Shown one piece after another: positions 32,613-41,714 of a stretch of 64,000 nt of DNA (the stretch's first letter is position 1; each line of letters starts with the position of its first letter). The stretch comes from Pokkaliibacter plantistimulans (GTDB taxonomy: Bacteria; Pseudomonadota; Gammaproteobacteria; Pseudomonadales; Balneatricaceae). The stretch is from positions 4,092,001 through 4,156,000 of the forward strand of contig NZ_CP177354.1 of the NCBI RefSeq assembly GCF_046844695.1. Reading direction: 5' to 3'. The translations under genes and the position numbers were made by a program. The notes beneath the pieces were generated by a model. That model searched no databases. It saw only the letters and a list, made by a program, of their open reading frames with translations, and was not told the origin of the DNA.

Positions 32613-35069
32613 TTAGCCCGCCCGTCGCAGCGCAGCAAAGCGTTCGGCAGGGACGGGCGGACTTTTCAGGTAACCCTGATACAGATGGCAATCACGCTCG
32701 GCCAGAAACGCCCGCTGCACCTCAGTCTCGACGCCCTCGGCAATCACCCTCAGGCCCAGATTGCGCCCCATAGCAATAATGGTGGCGGTCAGCTCGGTCA
32801 GCCGCGCTGAGTCAGGCACACCATCAAGGAAGCTCTTGTCGATTTTCAGGGTATCGATGGGGAAACGACTGAGATAGGACAGCGACGAGTAGCCCGTACC
32901 GAAGTCATCCAGTGCCAGATGCATGCCCATCGCCACCAGTGCCTGCAGCTGCGGCAACACCTCACTTTCACGCTCCATCAGGGCACTTTCGGTCAGTTCC
33001 AGTTCAAGCCACTGCGGTGGGTAGCCGGTTTCGTCGAGAATGCGCTGCACGGTTGGCACCAGATTGCCGAAGCGCAGCTGGTGAGGAGAGATGTTGACGG
33101 AAATCAGCATCGGCGCGAAGCCAGCATCCAGCCACTGCCTGCCCTGCTGACAGCTTTTGCGCAGCACCGTCGCCCCCAGCTCTTCGATCAGCCCGGTGAC
33201 TTCGGCCACCGGAATAAACTCGGCGGGCGAGACGATGCCGTGCTGCGGATCAATCCAGCGCACCAGCGCCTCGGCCCCGCAGATCTGGTTGTCCGCCAGC
33301 TGCACCTGCGGCTGGAAGTACACCTGCAGGTGATCCTGAGCCATGGCCTCGCGCAGACGCGACTCGATGGTCAGCTTGTTCAGGGCCAGCTCAGTCATCT
33401 GCGGCACAAAGTAGGCAAAGGTGCCACGCTGGCGGTGTTTAGCAGCATAGAGCGCGGTATCGGCCTGTTGCAGCAGAAGACTGATGTCCTGCGTCTGATC
33501 AGGGAAGACGGCGATACCGATAGAAGCACTGATATGCACCTGCACATGGTTACTGAGCCACAGGGGTGCCTGCAGACTGTGGAGAATCGCTTCTGCCATC
33601 TGCCCGGCCTGCCCGATGTCATCCAGCCCGCGCATCAGCACCGCAAACTCATCGCCACCGGTGCGACAAAGCAGGTCCGCATGACGTTGCAGCTGCAGCA
33701 GGCGCTGTGCTACTTCCACCAGCACTTCATCCCCTGCCGGATGACCATAGCTGTCATTCACGTCCTTGAAGTGATCGAGATCCACCGTCAGCAGGGCAAA
33801 ACGGGGCACCTCTTCGTGATAGTGCGACGCCTCCCGCCTCCGCGCCGACTTGTCCTGCAGCGCCTCTTCCAGCAGGCGGCGGTTGGCCAGCCCTGTCAGG
33901 GTGTCATGCTCGGCCAGATAGGCCAACTGCTGCTGGACATGCTTGATCGGCTGGATGTCCACCAGTGCCCCCACATAGCTGTGCACAACGCCCGCGTTAT
34001 CACACAGCGGCGTCAGTGACAGCAGACCGGCGCGGGTGCTTCCGTCACGCTGGCCATAGCGCACTTCCTCACGGCTGAAACCCTGCGCCTGACTGAGCCC
34101 GAGCCCGGCATCACCCAGCTGGATCAACTGGGTGACAGTCTGCTGCCCCTGCTCCACCTGCGCTTCAGTAATCCCCAGCATGGTGAGAAAGGCCGGATTG
34201 GCACGAGTCAGCCGCAGCTGACTATCGGTAATAAAGACGCCTTCGCTGGCATGATCAAAGGAAACAGCAGCCTGCTGCAGACGTGTTTCATTGCGCTGCA
34301 TGTCCTGCATCAGCCGCTCACTGGACGTCACCAGCAGCCCCCAGCGGAAGGGAGCATGGTTGAGATAACGACTGAAAGCACTGCGGTTGATACAGAGGAA
34401 CAGCAGCAACGGCAGGCTGAACGACAGCGCCAGCAGCACTTTGCCTCCCAGATTGCCGATCACCATATCGATGACCATCTGGCTCATGCCGAAGCCGATC
34501 AGCGGGAACAGGATGCCATCGGCACACAACGCCAGACTGAACAGCAAGGTGTAAGCCAGTGCCGAGATATAGAGGCTGGAGGTCAGGCGCTTCAGTTTTT
34601 CAAACGCAAACAGCAGGAATAGCAGCTCGGCAATGATCAGCACGCCGCCCAGTACGATCAGTGGTACAGAGACATCAAACAGCTGAACCGGCGTGTTGTT
34701 ACTGTTGATCACGCCCTCATGCTGGAGGCTGCTGGACACCAGCCACGACAGAAAGAAGTTGAAGACATCGACGCTGATCACCAGCCGTACGATGTTGCGC
34801 AGGATGAAGATGTCGCGCTCGACGATCACGAACAGCACACTGCTCATCATGAAGGCGCCGTAGCACAGATTGCCGCCGGAAATGGCCACCCCTTCTGCCA
34901 GAGGCAGGGTATAGACCGAACCCAGATAGCCGCCGAACAGCAGCACAAGACCCAGCCAGACGTAGAAGCACACCTGCCGCACAGGGTTGCTGAGCGTGGA
35001 GAAATACAGGGGGAATACAGAAAACAACAGTACTTGCGCAGCATAGAGGGCAAGCATAGAGGACTCCAA
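32613..35069 (-). CDS. Membrane PAS-GGDEF-EAL protein
   Basis: 818 residues. Residues 1-235 form about seven membrane helices with the wording FGGYLGSVYTLPL, ISGGNLCYGAFMMSSVLFVI and VERDIFILRNIVRLVISVDV, which resembles the VUPS (vitamin-uptake-like sensor) domain. A PAS domain follows (about 265-385). GGDEF (about 395-565) is intact at RTGGDEFAVLM. EAL (about 580-815) keeps GAEALVRW, NISPHQLRFG, LELTESALM, LDDFGTGYSSLSYL and KIDKSF. Both the cyclase and phosphodiesterase sites look functional. It controls cyclic-di-GMP in response to an unknown membrane signal. Confidence 0.93.
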   Translation of the reverse strand: MESSMLALYAAQVLLFSVFPLYFSTLSNPVRQVCFYVWLGLVLLFGGYLGSVYTLPLAEGVAISGGNLCYGAFMMSSVLFVIVERDIFILRNIVRLVISVDVFNFFLSWLVSSSLQHEGVINSNNTPVQLFDVSVPLIVLGGVLIIAELLFLLFAFEKLKRLTSSLYISALAYTLLFSLALCADGILFPLIGFGMSQMVIDMVIGNLGGKVLLALSFSLPLLLFLCINRSAFSRYLNHAPFRWGLLVTSSERLMQDMQRNETRLQQAAVSFDHASEGVFITDSQLRLTRANPAFLTMLGITEAQVEQGQQTVTQLIQLGDAGLGLSQAQGFSREEVRYGQRDGSTRAGLLSLTPLCDNAGVVHSYVGALVDIQPIKHVQQQLAYLAEHDTLTGLANRRLLEEALQDKSARRREASHYHEEVPRFALLTVDLDHFKDVNDSYGHPAGDEVLVEVAQRLLQLQRHADLLCRTGGDEFAVLMRGLDDIGQAGQMAEAILHSLQAPLWLSNHVQVHISASIGIAVFPDQTQDISLLLQQADTALYAAKHRQRGTFAYFVPQMTELALNKLTIESRLREAMAQDHLQVYFQPQVQLADNQICGAEALVRWIDPQHGIVSPAEFIPVAEVTGLIEELGATVLRKSCQQGRQWLDAGFAPMLISVNISPHQLRFGNLVPTVQRILDETGYPPQWLELELTESALMERESEVLPQLQALVAMGMHLALDDFGTGYSSLSYLSRFPIDTLKIDKSFLDGVPDSARLTELTATIIAMGRNLGLRVIAEGVETEVQRAFLAERDCHLYQGYLKSPPVPAERFAALRRAG

Positions 35070-35204
35070 TCAGCGTGACATTCACGTTCCTTGTCGCAGC
35101 CTGATTGTCTGCAGACATCCACCAATGAGAATGATGTTAGTCAAGGAAGAAAGGAGGTGCCGTTAAGATTCGTAAAATGCGCACTATCTGTCGCAGATTG
35201 CACG

Positions 35205-35246
35205 CTTCTCAGCAATGTTTTACCGCTTTTCAGCAATGTTTGACCG
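35205..35246. repeat. Two tandem 21-bp repeats
   Basis: CTTYTCAGCAATGTTTKACCG occurs twice in a row between the GGDEF-EAL gene and the EamA gene. Short local duplication without further meaning that I can see. Confidence 0.6.
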
Positions 35247-35316
35247 CTTCCGTTATCACAGATGCCACACCACAGACAGTACGCCAGAGCCTGACGAACT
35301 GTTCCGCCCGCCGCTA

Positions 35317-36279
35317 TCAGCGCTTCACCGCCGCCAGCGACACCACCAGAATACCGCCGAGAATGGCGACCACTCCGATGATCAGCGACAGGCTCAGCTG
35401 TTCGCCCAGAAACACCACTGACATCATCAGCCCGACCACCGGTACACCGAGCATGGCCGATGACATGCTGGTGGATGACAGCCACATGCTGGCAGCATTG
35501 ACGGCAACGAAACAAAACGCCGTCGCCAGCGGCCCCACAAACAGGATGACCTCCCAGAATGAGCGGCTCATGTCACCGCTGTAAGGGCCTTCGATGACAT
35601 AGGCCAGCCCGGTCAGCGGAATAGTCGCCAGCAACATTTGCCAGGGAGCCAGCTGATAGGCACTGGAGTCCCCCTTGTAGTAGCGCAGATGCAGAATGCA
35701 CATGGCCCAGCACAGAGAACCGGCAAGCAGCATCAGGTTGGCCTTGAGCAGGGTGCTGTTATTCCAGTCCAGCGCCTGCGGGTTGAACAGTGCCGCGACC
35801 CCGCTCAGCCCCAGCAGGGTGCCAATAAGCTGACCACGGCTGAGGCGCTCGCGAAACAACAGGATTGCCGCCGGTGTGACCCACAACGGCGTCGTGTATG
35901 CCAGCACTGCCGAGCGCCCGGCCGGGATAGTCGTCATGGCGATAGCCCCCAGTACGGTAAACAACAGCATTTGCAGCAAGCCGACGCTGGCGATCAACGG
36001 CAGGTCGCGCCGGGTTGGCAGGCGCAGGGTACCGGTCAGCATCTGTAGCAGAAACAGACAAGCCCCGCCTGTCGCGAAGCGGGTGGCGGAGAACCAGATG
36101 GGGCTGATGTGACTGAGGCCCACCTTCATCACCGGCCAGTTCGCCCCCCACAGCACAATGGCCAGACTGAGCAGCAGTAAACCGCGGCTCTGCACCGACA
36201 GCTGCGGGCGCCAGTGCGGTAGGGTCGCCGCTGGGGAATAGCGGGTTTCAGCAATACAGCCAGCCTCTTGCGAACGCAT
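35317..36279 (-). CDS. EamA/DMT-family exporter
   Basis: 320 residues, ten predicted membrane helices in two EamA repeats: LLSLAIVLWGANWPVMKVGL at the start and LPLIASVGLLQMLLFTVLGA in between; the second repeat ends VPVVGLMMSVVFLGEQLSLS. RVGENPTYP-like residue SAVLAYTTPLWV marks the end of repeat one. Divergent from an Lrp-type regulator 135 bp away, a common pairing for amino acid exporters under substrate control. Confidence 0.9.
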   Translation of the reverse strand: MRSQEAGCIAETRYSPAATLPHWRPQLSVQSRGLLLLSLAIVLWGANWPVMKVGLSHISPIWFSATRFATGGACLFLLQMLTGTLRLPTRRDLPLIASVGLLQMLLFTVLGAIAMTTIPAGRSAVLAYTTPLWVTPAAILLFRERLSRGQLIGTLLGLSGVAALFNPQALDWNNSTLLKANLMLLAGSLCWAMCILHLRYYKGDSSAYQLAPWQMLLATIPLTGLAYVIEGPYSGDMSRSFWEVILFVGPLATAFCFVAVNAASMWLSSTSMSSAMLGVPVVGLMMSVVFLGEQLSLSLIIGVVAILGGILVVSLAAVKR

Positions 36280-36414
36280 GACGGGTCTCTCTCACAGGTC
36301 AGAACAGGACTATTTTATTCCCTTAGAGAAAGACGATTTTTCCCATTATTCTTCCATCCAGACCCATTTCAGGTTACTTATTCTGCTAATCATCCATTCT
36401 GAAGAATATCTATC

Positions 36415-36903
36415 ATGCAACGGCTCGACCGCACCGATATTGCTATCCTCAACAAACTGCAGGACAACGCCCGCATCACCCATGCGGAACTGGCCCGCTC
36501 CGTCAATCTGTCCACCACGCCCTGCTTCAATCGGGTCAAGGCCATGGAGGAAATGGGTCTGATCCGTCAGCAGGTCACCTTGCTGGCGCCCGACAAGCTG
36601 GGTCTGCACGTCAATGTGTTTATTCATGTCAGTCTGGAAAAGCAGGTGGAGGATGCCCTGCAGCGTTTTGAACAGGCCATCGATGCGCGGCCAGAGGTCA
36701 TGGAGTGCTATCTGATGACGGGAGATGCCGATTATCTGCTGCGGGTCGTGGTGCCCGATATTCAGGCGCTGGAGCGCTTTATTCTGCAGCACCTGACCAA
36801 GATTCCCGGCGTAGCCAATATCCGCTCCAGCTTTGCGCTTAAGCAGGTGCGGTACAAGACCGCCCTGCCCCTGCCAGCCAATGGCATGACGCTGCCGGAG
36901 TGA
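36415..36903 (+). CDS. Lrp/AsnC-family regulator
   Basis: 162 residues. The HTH RITHAELARSVNLSTTPCFN is followed by VKAMEEMGLI, then an AsnC ligand-binding (RAM) domain with MECYLMTGDADYLLRVVVPD. Divergent from the EamA exporter gene, so it probably regulates it. The product KIPGVANIRSSFALKQVRYK is the usual Lrp C-terminal strand. Confidence 0.95.
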   Translation: MQRLDRTDIAILNKLQDNARITHAELARSVNLSTTPCFNRVKAMEEMGLIRQQVTLLAPDKLGLHVNVFIHVSLEKQVEDALQRFEQAIDARPEVMECYLMTGDADYLLRVVVPDIQALERFILQHLTKIPGVANIRSSFALKQVRYKTALPLPANGMTLPE

Positions 36904-36948
36904 GGTTGGATACCGGCGCCAGAGCAGCATAAAAAACGGGCGGAGTCG

Positions 36949-37118
36949 CTAGGAGCCTGTCGGACTTAACACTGGGCTTACTGCGACAAAGCCGATTTTG
37001 GGCATTTTGCCCCCTCTCTTTCGTTAAATAGAACCACTATTCGCCTCAAGAGAGCGGACAAACTGCCTCAAAACGGACTTTTTCTCATGACAGCCGGTCA
37101 AGGCCGACAGGCTCCTAG
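36949..37118. mobile_element. 170-bp inverted-repeat element (MITE-like)
   Basis: Perfect 15-bp terminal inverted repeats (CTAGGAGCCTGTCGG and its complement) enclose a 140-bp interior with no ORF. It lies between a plus-strand and a minus-strand gene. A clear target duplication was not found. Distinct in sequence from the element at 10052. Confidence 0.6.
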
Positions 37119-37189
37119 TGCATACTCCGCCCGTGCGTCACATCCATCAGCCATCGCGCTTATAAGATCGCGCAATTCTGAACGGGTTC

Positions 37190-37843
37190 TCAGATGGTAG
37201 TGAACACCACCTCTTCAGTCAGACGGGATTTGGGCAGTGCCGCATTGAAGTCCTCATCGCTGTGATAGCCCAGGCTGACCACCACCACGCTGGTGAAGCC
37301 CTGCTCACGCAGACCCAGCTCGCTGTCCAGCACGCCAAAGTCGATGCCTTCCATCGGCGTGGCATCCAGACCCAGACTGGCAGCGCCCAGCAGCAGCGTG
37401 CCCAGTGCCAGATAAACCTGCTTCTCCATCCAGTGCTGCAGATCTTTCTGGGTATAACGATGCAGATTCACATAGGAAGTGCGCACCACATGCTGGGTTG
37501 CCCTGGCTTCATCGCTGCGGAAACGGCCATCGGCCTGTTCCTGCTCCAGCACCGCCTGCAGATGCGCCTCAGTCATATCAGTACGGGCACACAGCACCAG
37601 CACATGAGAGGCTTTGCTGATCTTGGCTTCGTTGTAGGAAAAATTGCCAGCCGCCGCTTTGGCGACACGGCCTTTCCCTTCTTCACTGGCTGCCAGCACA
37701 AAATGCCAGGGCTGTGAGTTGACGGATGAGGGTGCCAGACGCAACAGCGCTTTCAGCTCATCAATCTTGTCCTGAGTGATTTTCTTGCTGTCATCAAACG
37801 CCTTGGTGGTGTAACGACGACTGGCAACGGAAGCAACAGACAT
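37190..37843 (-). CDS. nfsB: Oxygen-insensitive NAD(P)H nitroreductase
   Basis: 217 residues, identical in length to E. coli NfsB. The start SVASVASRRYTTKAFDDSKK and RLAPSSVNSQPWHFVLA are diagnostic; ALGTLLLGAASLGLDATPME carries the FMN phosphate contact and GYHSDEDFN the C-terminal end. FMN-dependent reduction of nitroaromatics and quinones with NAD(P)H. Confidence 0.95.
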   Translation of the reverse strand: MSVASVASRRYTTKAFDDSKKITQDKIDELKALLRLAPSSVNSQPWHFVLAASEEGKGRVAKAAAGNFSYNEAKISKASHVLVLCARTDMTEAHLQAVLEQEQADGRFRSDEARATQHVVRTSYVNLHRYTQKDLQHWMEKQVYLALGTLLLGAASLGLDATPMEGIDFGVLDSELGLREQGFTSVVVVSLGYHSDEDFNAALPKSRLTEEVVFTTI

Positions 37844-38014
37844 AGTATTTCTCCTGATAACGGGATAACGCTGATCCCCAAGCCGGGCTCACTCATCCGA
37901 AGGATGCGAGCCCCTCCCAAAACGGCAGACACAATAATCGAGAATGCGGCAGCAGGCATCCGCTATTTCGCTATCACAGCGTTGCCCTGCCTGTCCGGGT
38001 CGCCTGCTGAGCCA

Positions 38015-39022
38015 TCAAAATCCGGCAAGCACGACCTTGCCGCGTGAACGTCCGCTTTCCAGCAGCTGATGAGCACGGCGCAGATTGTCTGCATTGATGG
38101 CACCAAAATGCTCGGCCACCGTCGTTTTCAGCACGCCCTTGTCGATCAGCTCCGCCACGTCGTTCAGCAGCTGATGCTGGCGAATCATATCGGCGGTGGC
38201 ATACAGCGAACGGGTGAACATCAGCTCCCAGTGCAAGGCAAGGCTTTTGCGCTTGAGCGGGACGACATCCAGCGTCGCGGGGTCATCAATCACGGCGATA
38301 TGCCCCTGAGGTGCCATCACGTCGATCAGCTGGGCAAAGTGCTGCTCGGTATGGGTCAGGCTGGCGACATAGTTCACCTGCGGCAGGCCAATGCGGGTCA
38401 GCTCCTCGGCCAGTGGCAGACGGTGATCAATGACATGATGAGCGCCCATGGAGGCCACCCACTGACGCGTTTCCGGCCGTGAGGCAGTACCTATCACCGT
38501 CAGCCCGGTCAGCTGGCGGGCCAGCTGTACCAGCATGGAACCCACACCGCCTGCAGCGCCCACCACCAGCAATGTCTGCCCCTCGCCACTGCCCTGCGTG
38601 ACAGCCAGACGATCAAACAGCAGTTCCCAGGCGGTGATGGCCGTCAGCGGTACGGCCGCCGACTGTGCCCAGTCAAGCGAAACGGGCTTACGCCCGACAA
38701 TGCGCTCATCCACCAGATGCAGTTCGCTATTGCTGCCGGGGCGATGAATGGCACCGGCGTAGAACACCTCATCACCGGGCTGAAACAGCGTTACCTCAGC
38801 ACCAACGGCCTCGACAATACCGGCGGCATCCCACCCCAGCACGCGGGGTTCAGTCACCGCCACACCGGCACGAATCTTGGTATCCACCGGATTGACCGAC
38901 ACCGCCCTGACCCGCACCAGCAGGTCACGGGCCCCCGGCAGCGGCGCGGGCAGCTCGATGTCCTGCAGTGCCTCGGCATCATCAATGGGCAAACCGTGCT
39001 GGGTATAAACGATGGCTTTCAT
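38015..39022 (-). CDS. Zinc-type alcohol dehydrogenase family quinone oxidoreductase
   Basis: 335 residues of the medium-chain dehydrogenase superfamily. VRAVSVNPVDTKIRAG and VLGWDAAGIVEAVGAEV are the catalytic-domain signatures. VVGAAGGVGSMLVQLARQLT is the cofactor-binding loop, with an ADH_fam_1-like ending SGRSRGKVVLAGF. No zinc ligands, so quinone- or enal-reductase activity is expected. Monocistronic. Confidence 0.9.
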   Translation of the reverse strand: MKAIVYTQHGLPIDDAEALQDIELPAPLPGARDLLVRVRAVSVNPVDTKIRAGVAVTEPRVLGWDAAGIVEAVGAEVTLFQPGDEVFYAGAIHRPGSNSELHLVDERIVGRKPVSLDWAQSAAVPLTAITAWELLFDRLAVTQGSGEGQTLLVVGAAGGVGSMLVQLARQLTGLTVIGTASRPETRQWVASMGAHHVIDHRLPLAEELTRIGLPQVNYVASLTHTEQHFAQLIDVMAPQGHIAVIDDPATLDVVPLKRKSLALHWELMFTRSLYATADMIRQHQLLNDVAELIDKGVLKTTVAEHFGAINADNLRRAHQLLESGRSRGKVVLAGF

Positions 39023-39228
39023 GGGATTTCCTCGCTAACAGTGCAAAGTGTTCAGTTGCGAGCCATGGTAAGCAGGCCAGCACAGCGGAAACAGCCAGAA
39101 AAAACAGCAGCACTTTCACTCCAGAAGTGAAAATAACCATGACGACAATGTGTTGATGTGGCGCTGAGCTGCGCCCGCAGATGGGTGCTGAACCACCGTA
39201 CAGACATCTGCTAAGTGGTTGAAAGTAC

Positions 39229-39256
39229 TTGCAAAGAGGTAATTTGTGAGTAATAT
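39229..39256 (+). promoter_or_regulatory. Promoter of the first tRNA-Val gene
   Basis: TTGCAA, 16-bp spacer, TAATAT, ending 13 bp before the tRNA. Confidence 0.65.
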
Positions 39257-39269
39257 ACACAGCCACTTC

Positions 39270-39346
39270 AGGACTATAGCTCAGTTGGTTAGAGCACCAC
39301 CTTGACATGGTGGGGGTCGCTGGTTCGAGTCCAGTTAGTCCTACCA
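39270..39346 (+). tRNA. tRNA-Val(GAC)
   Basis: A complete cloverleaf: acceptor AGGACTA/TAGTCCT, D arm GCTC/GAGC, anticodon stem CCACC/GGTGG with loop TTGACAT (anticodon GAC), T arm with TTCGAGT loop, and encoded ACCA end. A second copy in opposite orientation is at 51635-51711. Confidence 0.97.
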
Positions 39347-39355
39347 GAATTGAAA

Positions 39356-39392
39356 AACAGCCACTACGGATCATGCCGGGTGGCTGTTTTTA
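39356..39392 (+). terminator. Terminator of the first tRNA-Val gene
   Basis: A 9-bp stem AACAGCCAC/GTGGCTGTT followed by a T run. An almost identical terminator follows the second tRNA copy. Confidence 0.85.
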
Positions 39393-39611
39393 TTTCTGTG
39401 TTTCGCTTCTGCGCTTCACTTGGGGTGATCGCACCTTTCCATGTGCACCGGCCTGTTAAGGCAGTAGTGACACGACGGTGCCACTACGGCTCTGCAGGCC
39501 ATTATCGTGAAGCTTGAATCAGTCACTTTGCGTCAGGCCACCAACATTCTGGCCGCACTGCGCGCTGACATAGAACCTGTCCTCATGACTGAACATCGCC
39601 CCCTCTGCGCT

Positions 39612-41714
39612 TCACTCCCGCAAGCCACTGGCACGTTGCACTCGCCGCTCCACCGCCTCATGCAGCACGGCGTCACTCCCTGCCGACGCCAGGGTAAACC
39701 AGTCACGGGCACGGGTGATGCCGGTATAGACCAGCTCCCGGGTCAGAATGGGGTTGAGGGTTTCCGGCAGAATCAGGGCGGTATGCGTAAACTCCGAACC
39801 CTGTGACTTGTGCACGGTCATGGCGAACACTGTTTCTACCGCTTTCAGACGACTGGGCAGTATCCACTTGATGCCACCCTGACCATCTCCCGCCGGGAAG
39901 GCCACCCGCAACACCCAGCCGGTGTAGCGTTCACCGTCCTGATTGATGCGCTCACCGGGCAGCATCAGGGTGATGCCGATATCGCCGTTCATCAGCCCCA
40001 GACTGTAATCATTTTTGGTGACCAGCACCGGACGACCGGGGTACCAGTCTTTGCCAAGACGCAACAGATCACGCTTTTGCAGCAGCTCAGCGATGCGCTG
40101 ATTGAGCCCCTCGATACCCCAGGGCCCGCGGCGCAATGCGCACAGCACCTGAAACTGGCCGTGCGCCCTGAGCACCTGACGTGCCCAGTGATCAAAGGCA
40201 TCGTGACCGGCATCCAGCGCCGGGCGCTGCTGATTGACCACATTCAGATAGTGTCTGTAGCCCACCGGCGCGGGCAGCGGCTGATCACCACGAAGACGAC
40301 CCTGCCCCTGATGAGTGAAAGCACTGACCGCGCCATTGACCACCAGCTCGGCCAGCTGGCTGTCGTCATCACGGCTGACCCGCATCCGCGCCAGATCGGC
40401 AAAGTGCTGCTTCCATACCTGTCTGACAGCGGCGACCTGTCCGTCGTTGACCGCTTCGGCCAGCTGGCCGATCCCACTGTCGGCAGTGAAACGATGACTG
40501 TGGCGCAACATCACCACCGCCTGATCGTAGAGATCACCGCTGGCATCAATCAGCTGGTCATCAATCTGCTCACCCGTGACCGCCTGCAGCCACTGCCGGG
40601 TCGATGGCAGATAGTGCCCATCGCGGGCGCGACGACACAGCTCACCGAGTACCGCCCCGGCCTCCACCGAGGCCAGCTGATCCTTGTCACCCAGCAGGAT
40701 CAGTCGTGCTCGGGCAGGCAGTGCCTGCAGCAACGAGGCCATCATTTCCAGATCAACCATGGATGCCTCATCCACCACCAGTACATCCAGCGATAACGGG
40801 TTGCGCTGATGATGGACAAAGTGACGGGTATCCGGTCGGCTGCCGAGCAGGCGGTGCAGAGTGGTGGCCTCTCCGCTGATGGCCTGCCGCACCTCGTCCG
40901 CCTGCGGCAGACCACGCAGGTCCAGCCGCGCCAGAGCACCGGCGATGGACTCATTGAGGCGGGCCGCCGCCTTACCGGTCGGTGCCGCCAGCCGGATGCG
41001 CAGCACCTGCTGGCTGCTCTGCAACGACAGGCTCTGCAACAATGCCAGCAGCTTGACCACCGTAGTGGTCTTGCCGGTGCCGGGGCCGCCGGTAATGATG
41101 CTGAACGCATTACCTGCCGCCAGTGCACAGGCCACTTTCTGCCAGTCGGTGGCGCTGCCTGCCTGTGCGGGAAACAGCACATCCAGACGCTGACGTAACT
41201 GCTGCTGCCGTTCAGCATCGGTGGTCATGCCGCCCTGTTGCAGCCGCAGCTGAATCAGGCTGCGTACGTCCTGCTCATACTGCCAGTAGCGACGCAGATA
41301 GAGCCTGCCGCTCACCAGCACCAGCGGCGTACTGCCCTGCCCGCCCGTAACCAGCTCAGAACCCGCCAGTGCCCGCTGCCAGCTGTGCAGGGTGACACTG
41401 TTCAGCACCTCTTCCGGCAGCTGAACTTCGCCTTCTTCCCCTTCCGGTGGCAGCGATAGCGCAAAGCGGCTGTCTTTCAGGGTATCGGCCAGATCAAGGC
41501 AGACATGGCCGCGGCCCAGCTGATGGCTGGCCAGTGCCGCCGCCAGCAGCACCAGCGGATCGGTATCACCGGCATGATCAGCCAGAAAACGGACAAAGGC
41601 GTAATCCAGCTCTCGCAGCCAGCCACGATCCGTCCATTGCCGCAGCAGTTGCAGATGCTGTTCAACCGCCGCGGAATAATGCGCGGTGCACCCCATTAAG
41701 GTCAGTGTCGTCAT
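39612..41714 (-). CDS. recD: RecBCD exonuclease V, alpha subunit RecD
   Basis: 700 residues, a superfamily 1B helicase moving 5' to 3'. Walker A is IITGGPGTGKTTTVVKL; LVVDEASMVDLEMM is motif II, LLGDKDQLASVEAGAVLGEL motif III, and TVHKSQGSEFTHTALILPE with ELVYTGITRARDWFTLAS motifs V and VI. Last gene of recCBD; the start overlaps recB by 4 bp. Confidence 0.97.
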   Translation of the reverse strand: MTTLTLMGCTAHYSAAVEQHLQLLRQWTDRGWLRELDYAFVRFLADHAGDTDPLVLLAAALASHQLGRGHVCLDLADTLKDSRFALSLPPEGEEGEVQLPEEVLNSVTLHSWQRALAGSELVTGGQGSTPLVLVSGRLYLRRYWQYEQDVRSLIQLRLQQGGMTTDAERQQQLRQRLDVLFPAQAGSATDWQKVACALAAGNAFSIITGGPGTGKTTTVVKLLALLQSLSLQSSQQVLRIRLAAPTGKAAARLNESIAGALARLDLRGLPQADEVRQAISGEATTLHRLLGSRPDTRHFVHHQRNPLSLDVLVVDEASMVDLEMMASLLQALPARARLILLGDKDQLASVEAGAVLGELCRRARDGHYLPSTRQWLQAVTGEQIDDQLIDASGDLYDQAVVMLRHSHRFTADSGIGQLAEAVNDGQVAAVRQVWKQHFADLARMRVSRDDDSQLAELVVNGAVSAFTHQGQGRLRGDQPLPAPVGYRHYLNVVNQQRPALDAGHDAFDHWARQVLRAHGQFQVLCALRRGPWGIEGLNQRIAELLQKRDLLRLGKDWYPGRPVLVTKNDYSLGLMNGDIGITLMLPGERINQDGERYTGWVLRVAFPAGDGQGGIKWILPSRLKAVETVFAMTVHKSQGSEFTHTALILPETLNPILTRELVYTGITRARDWFTLASAGSDAVLHEAVERRVQRASGLRE

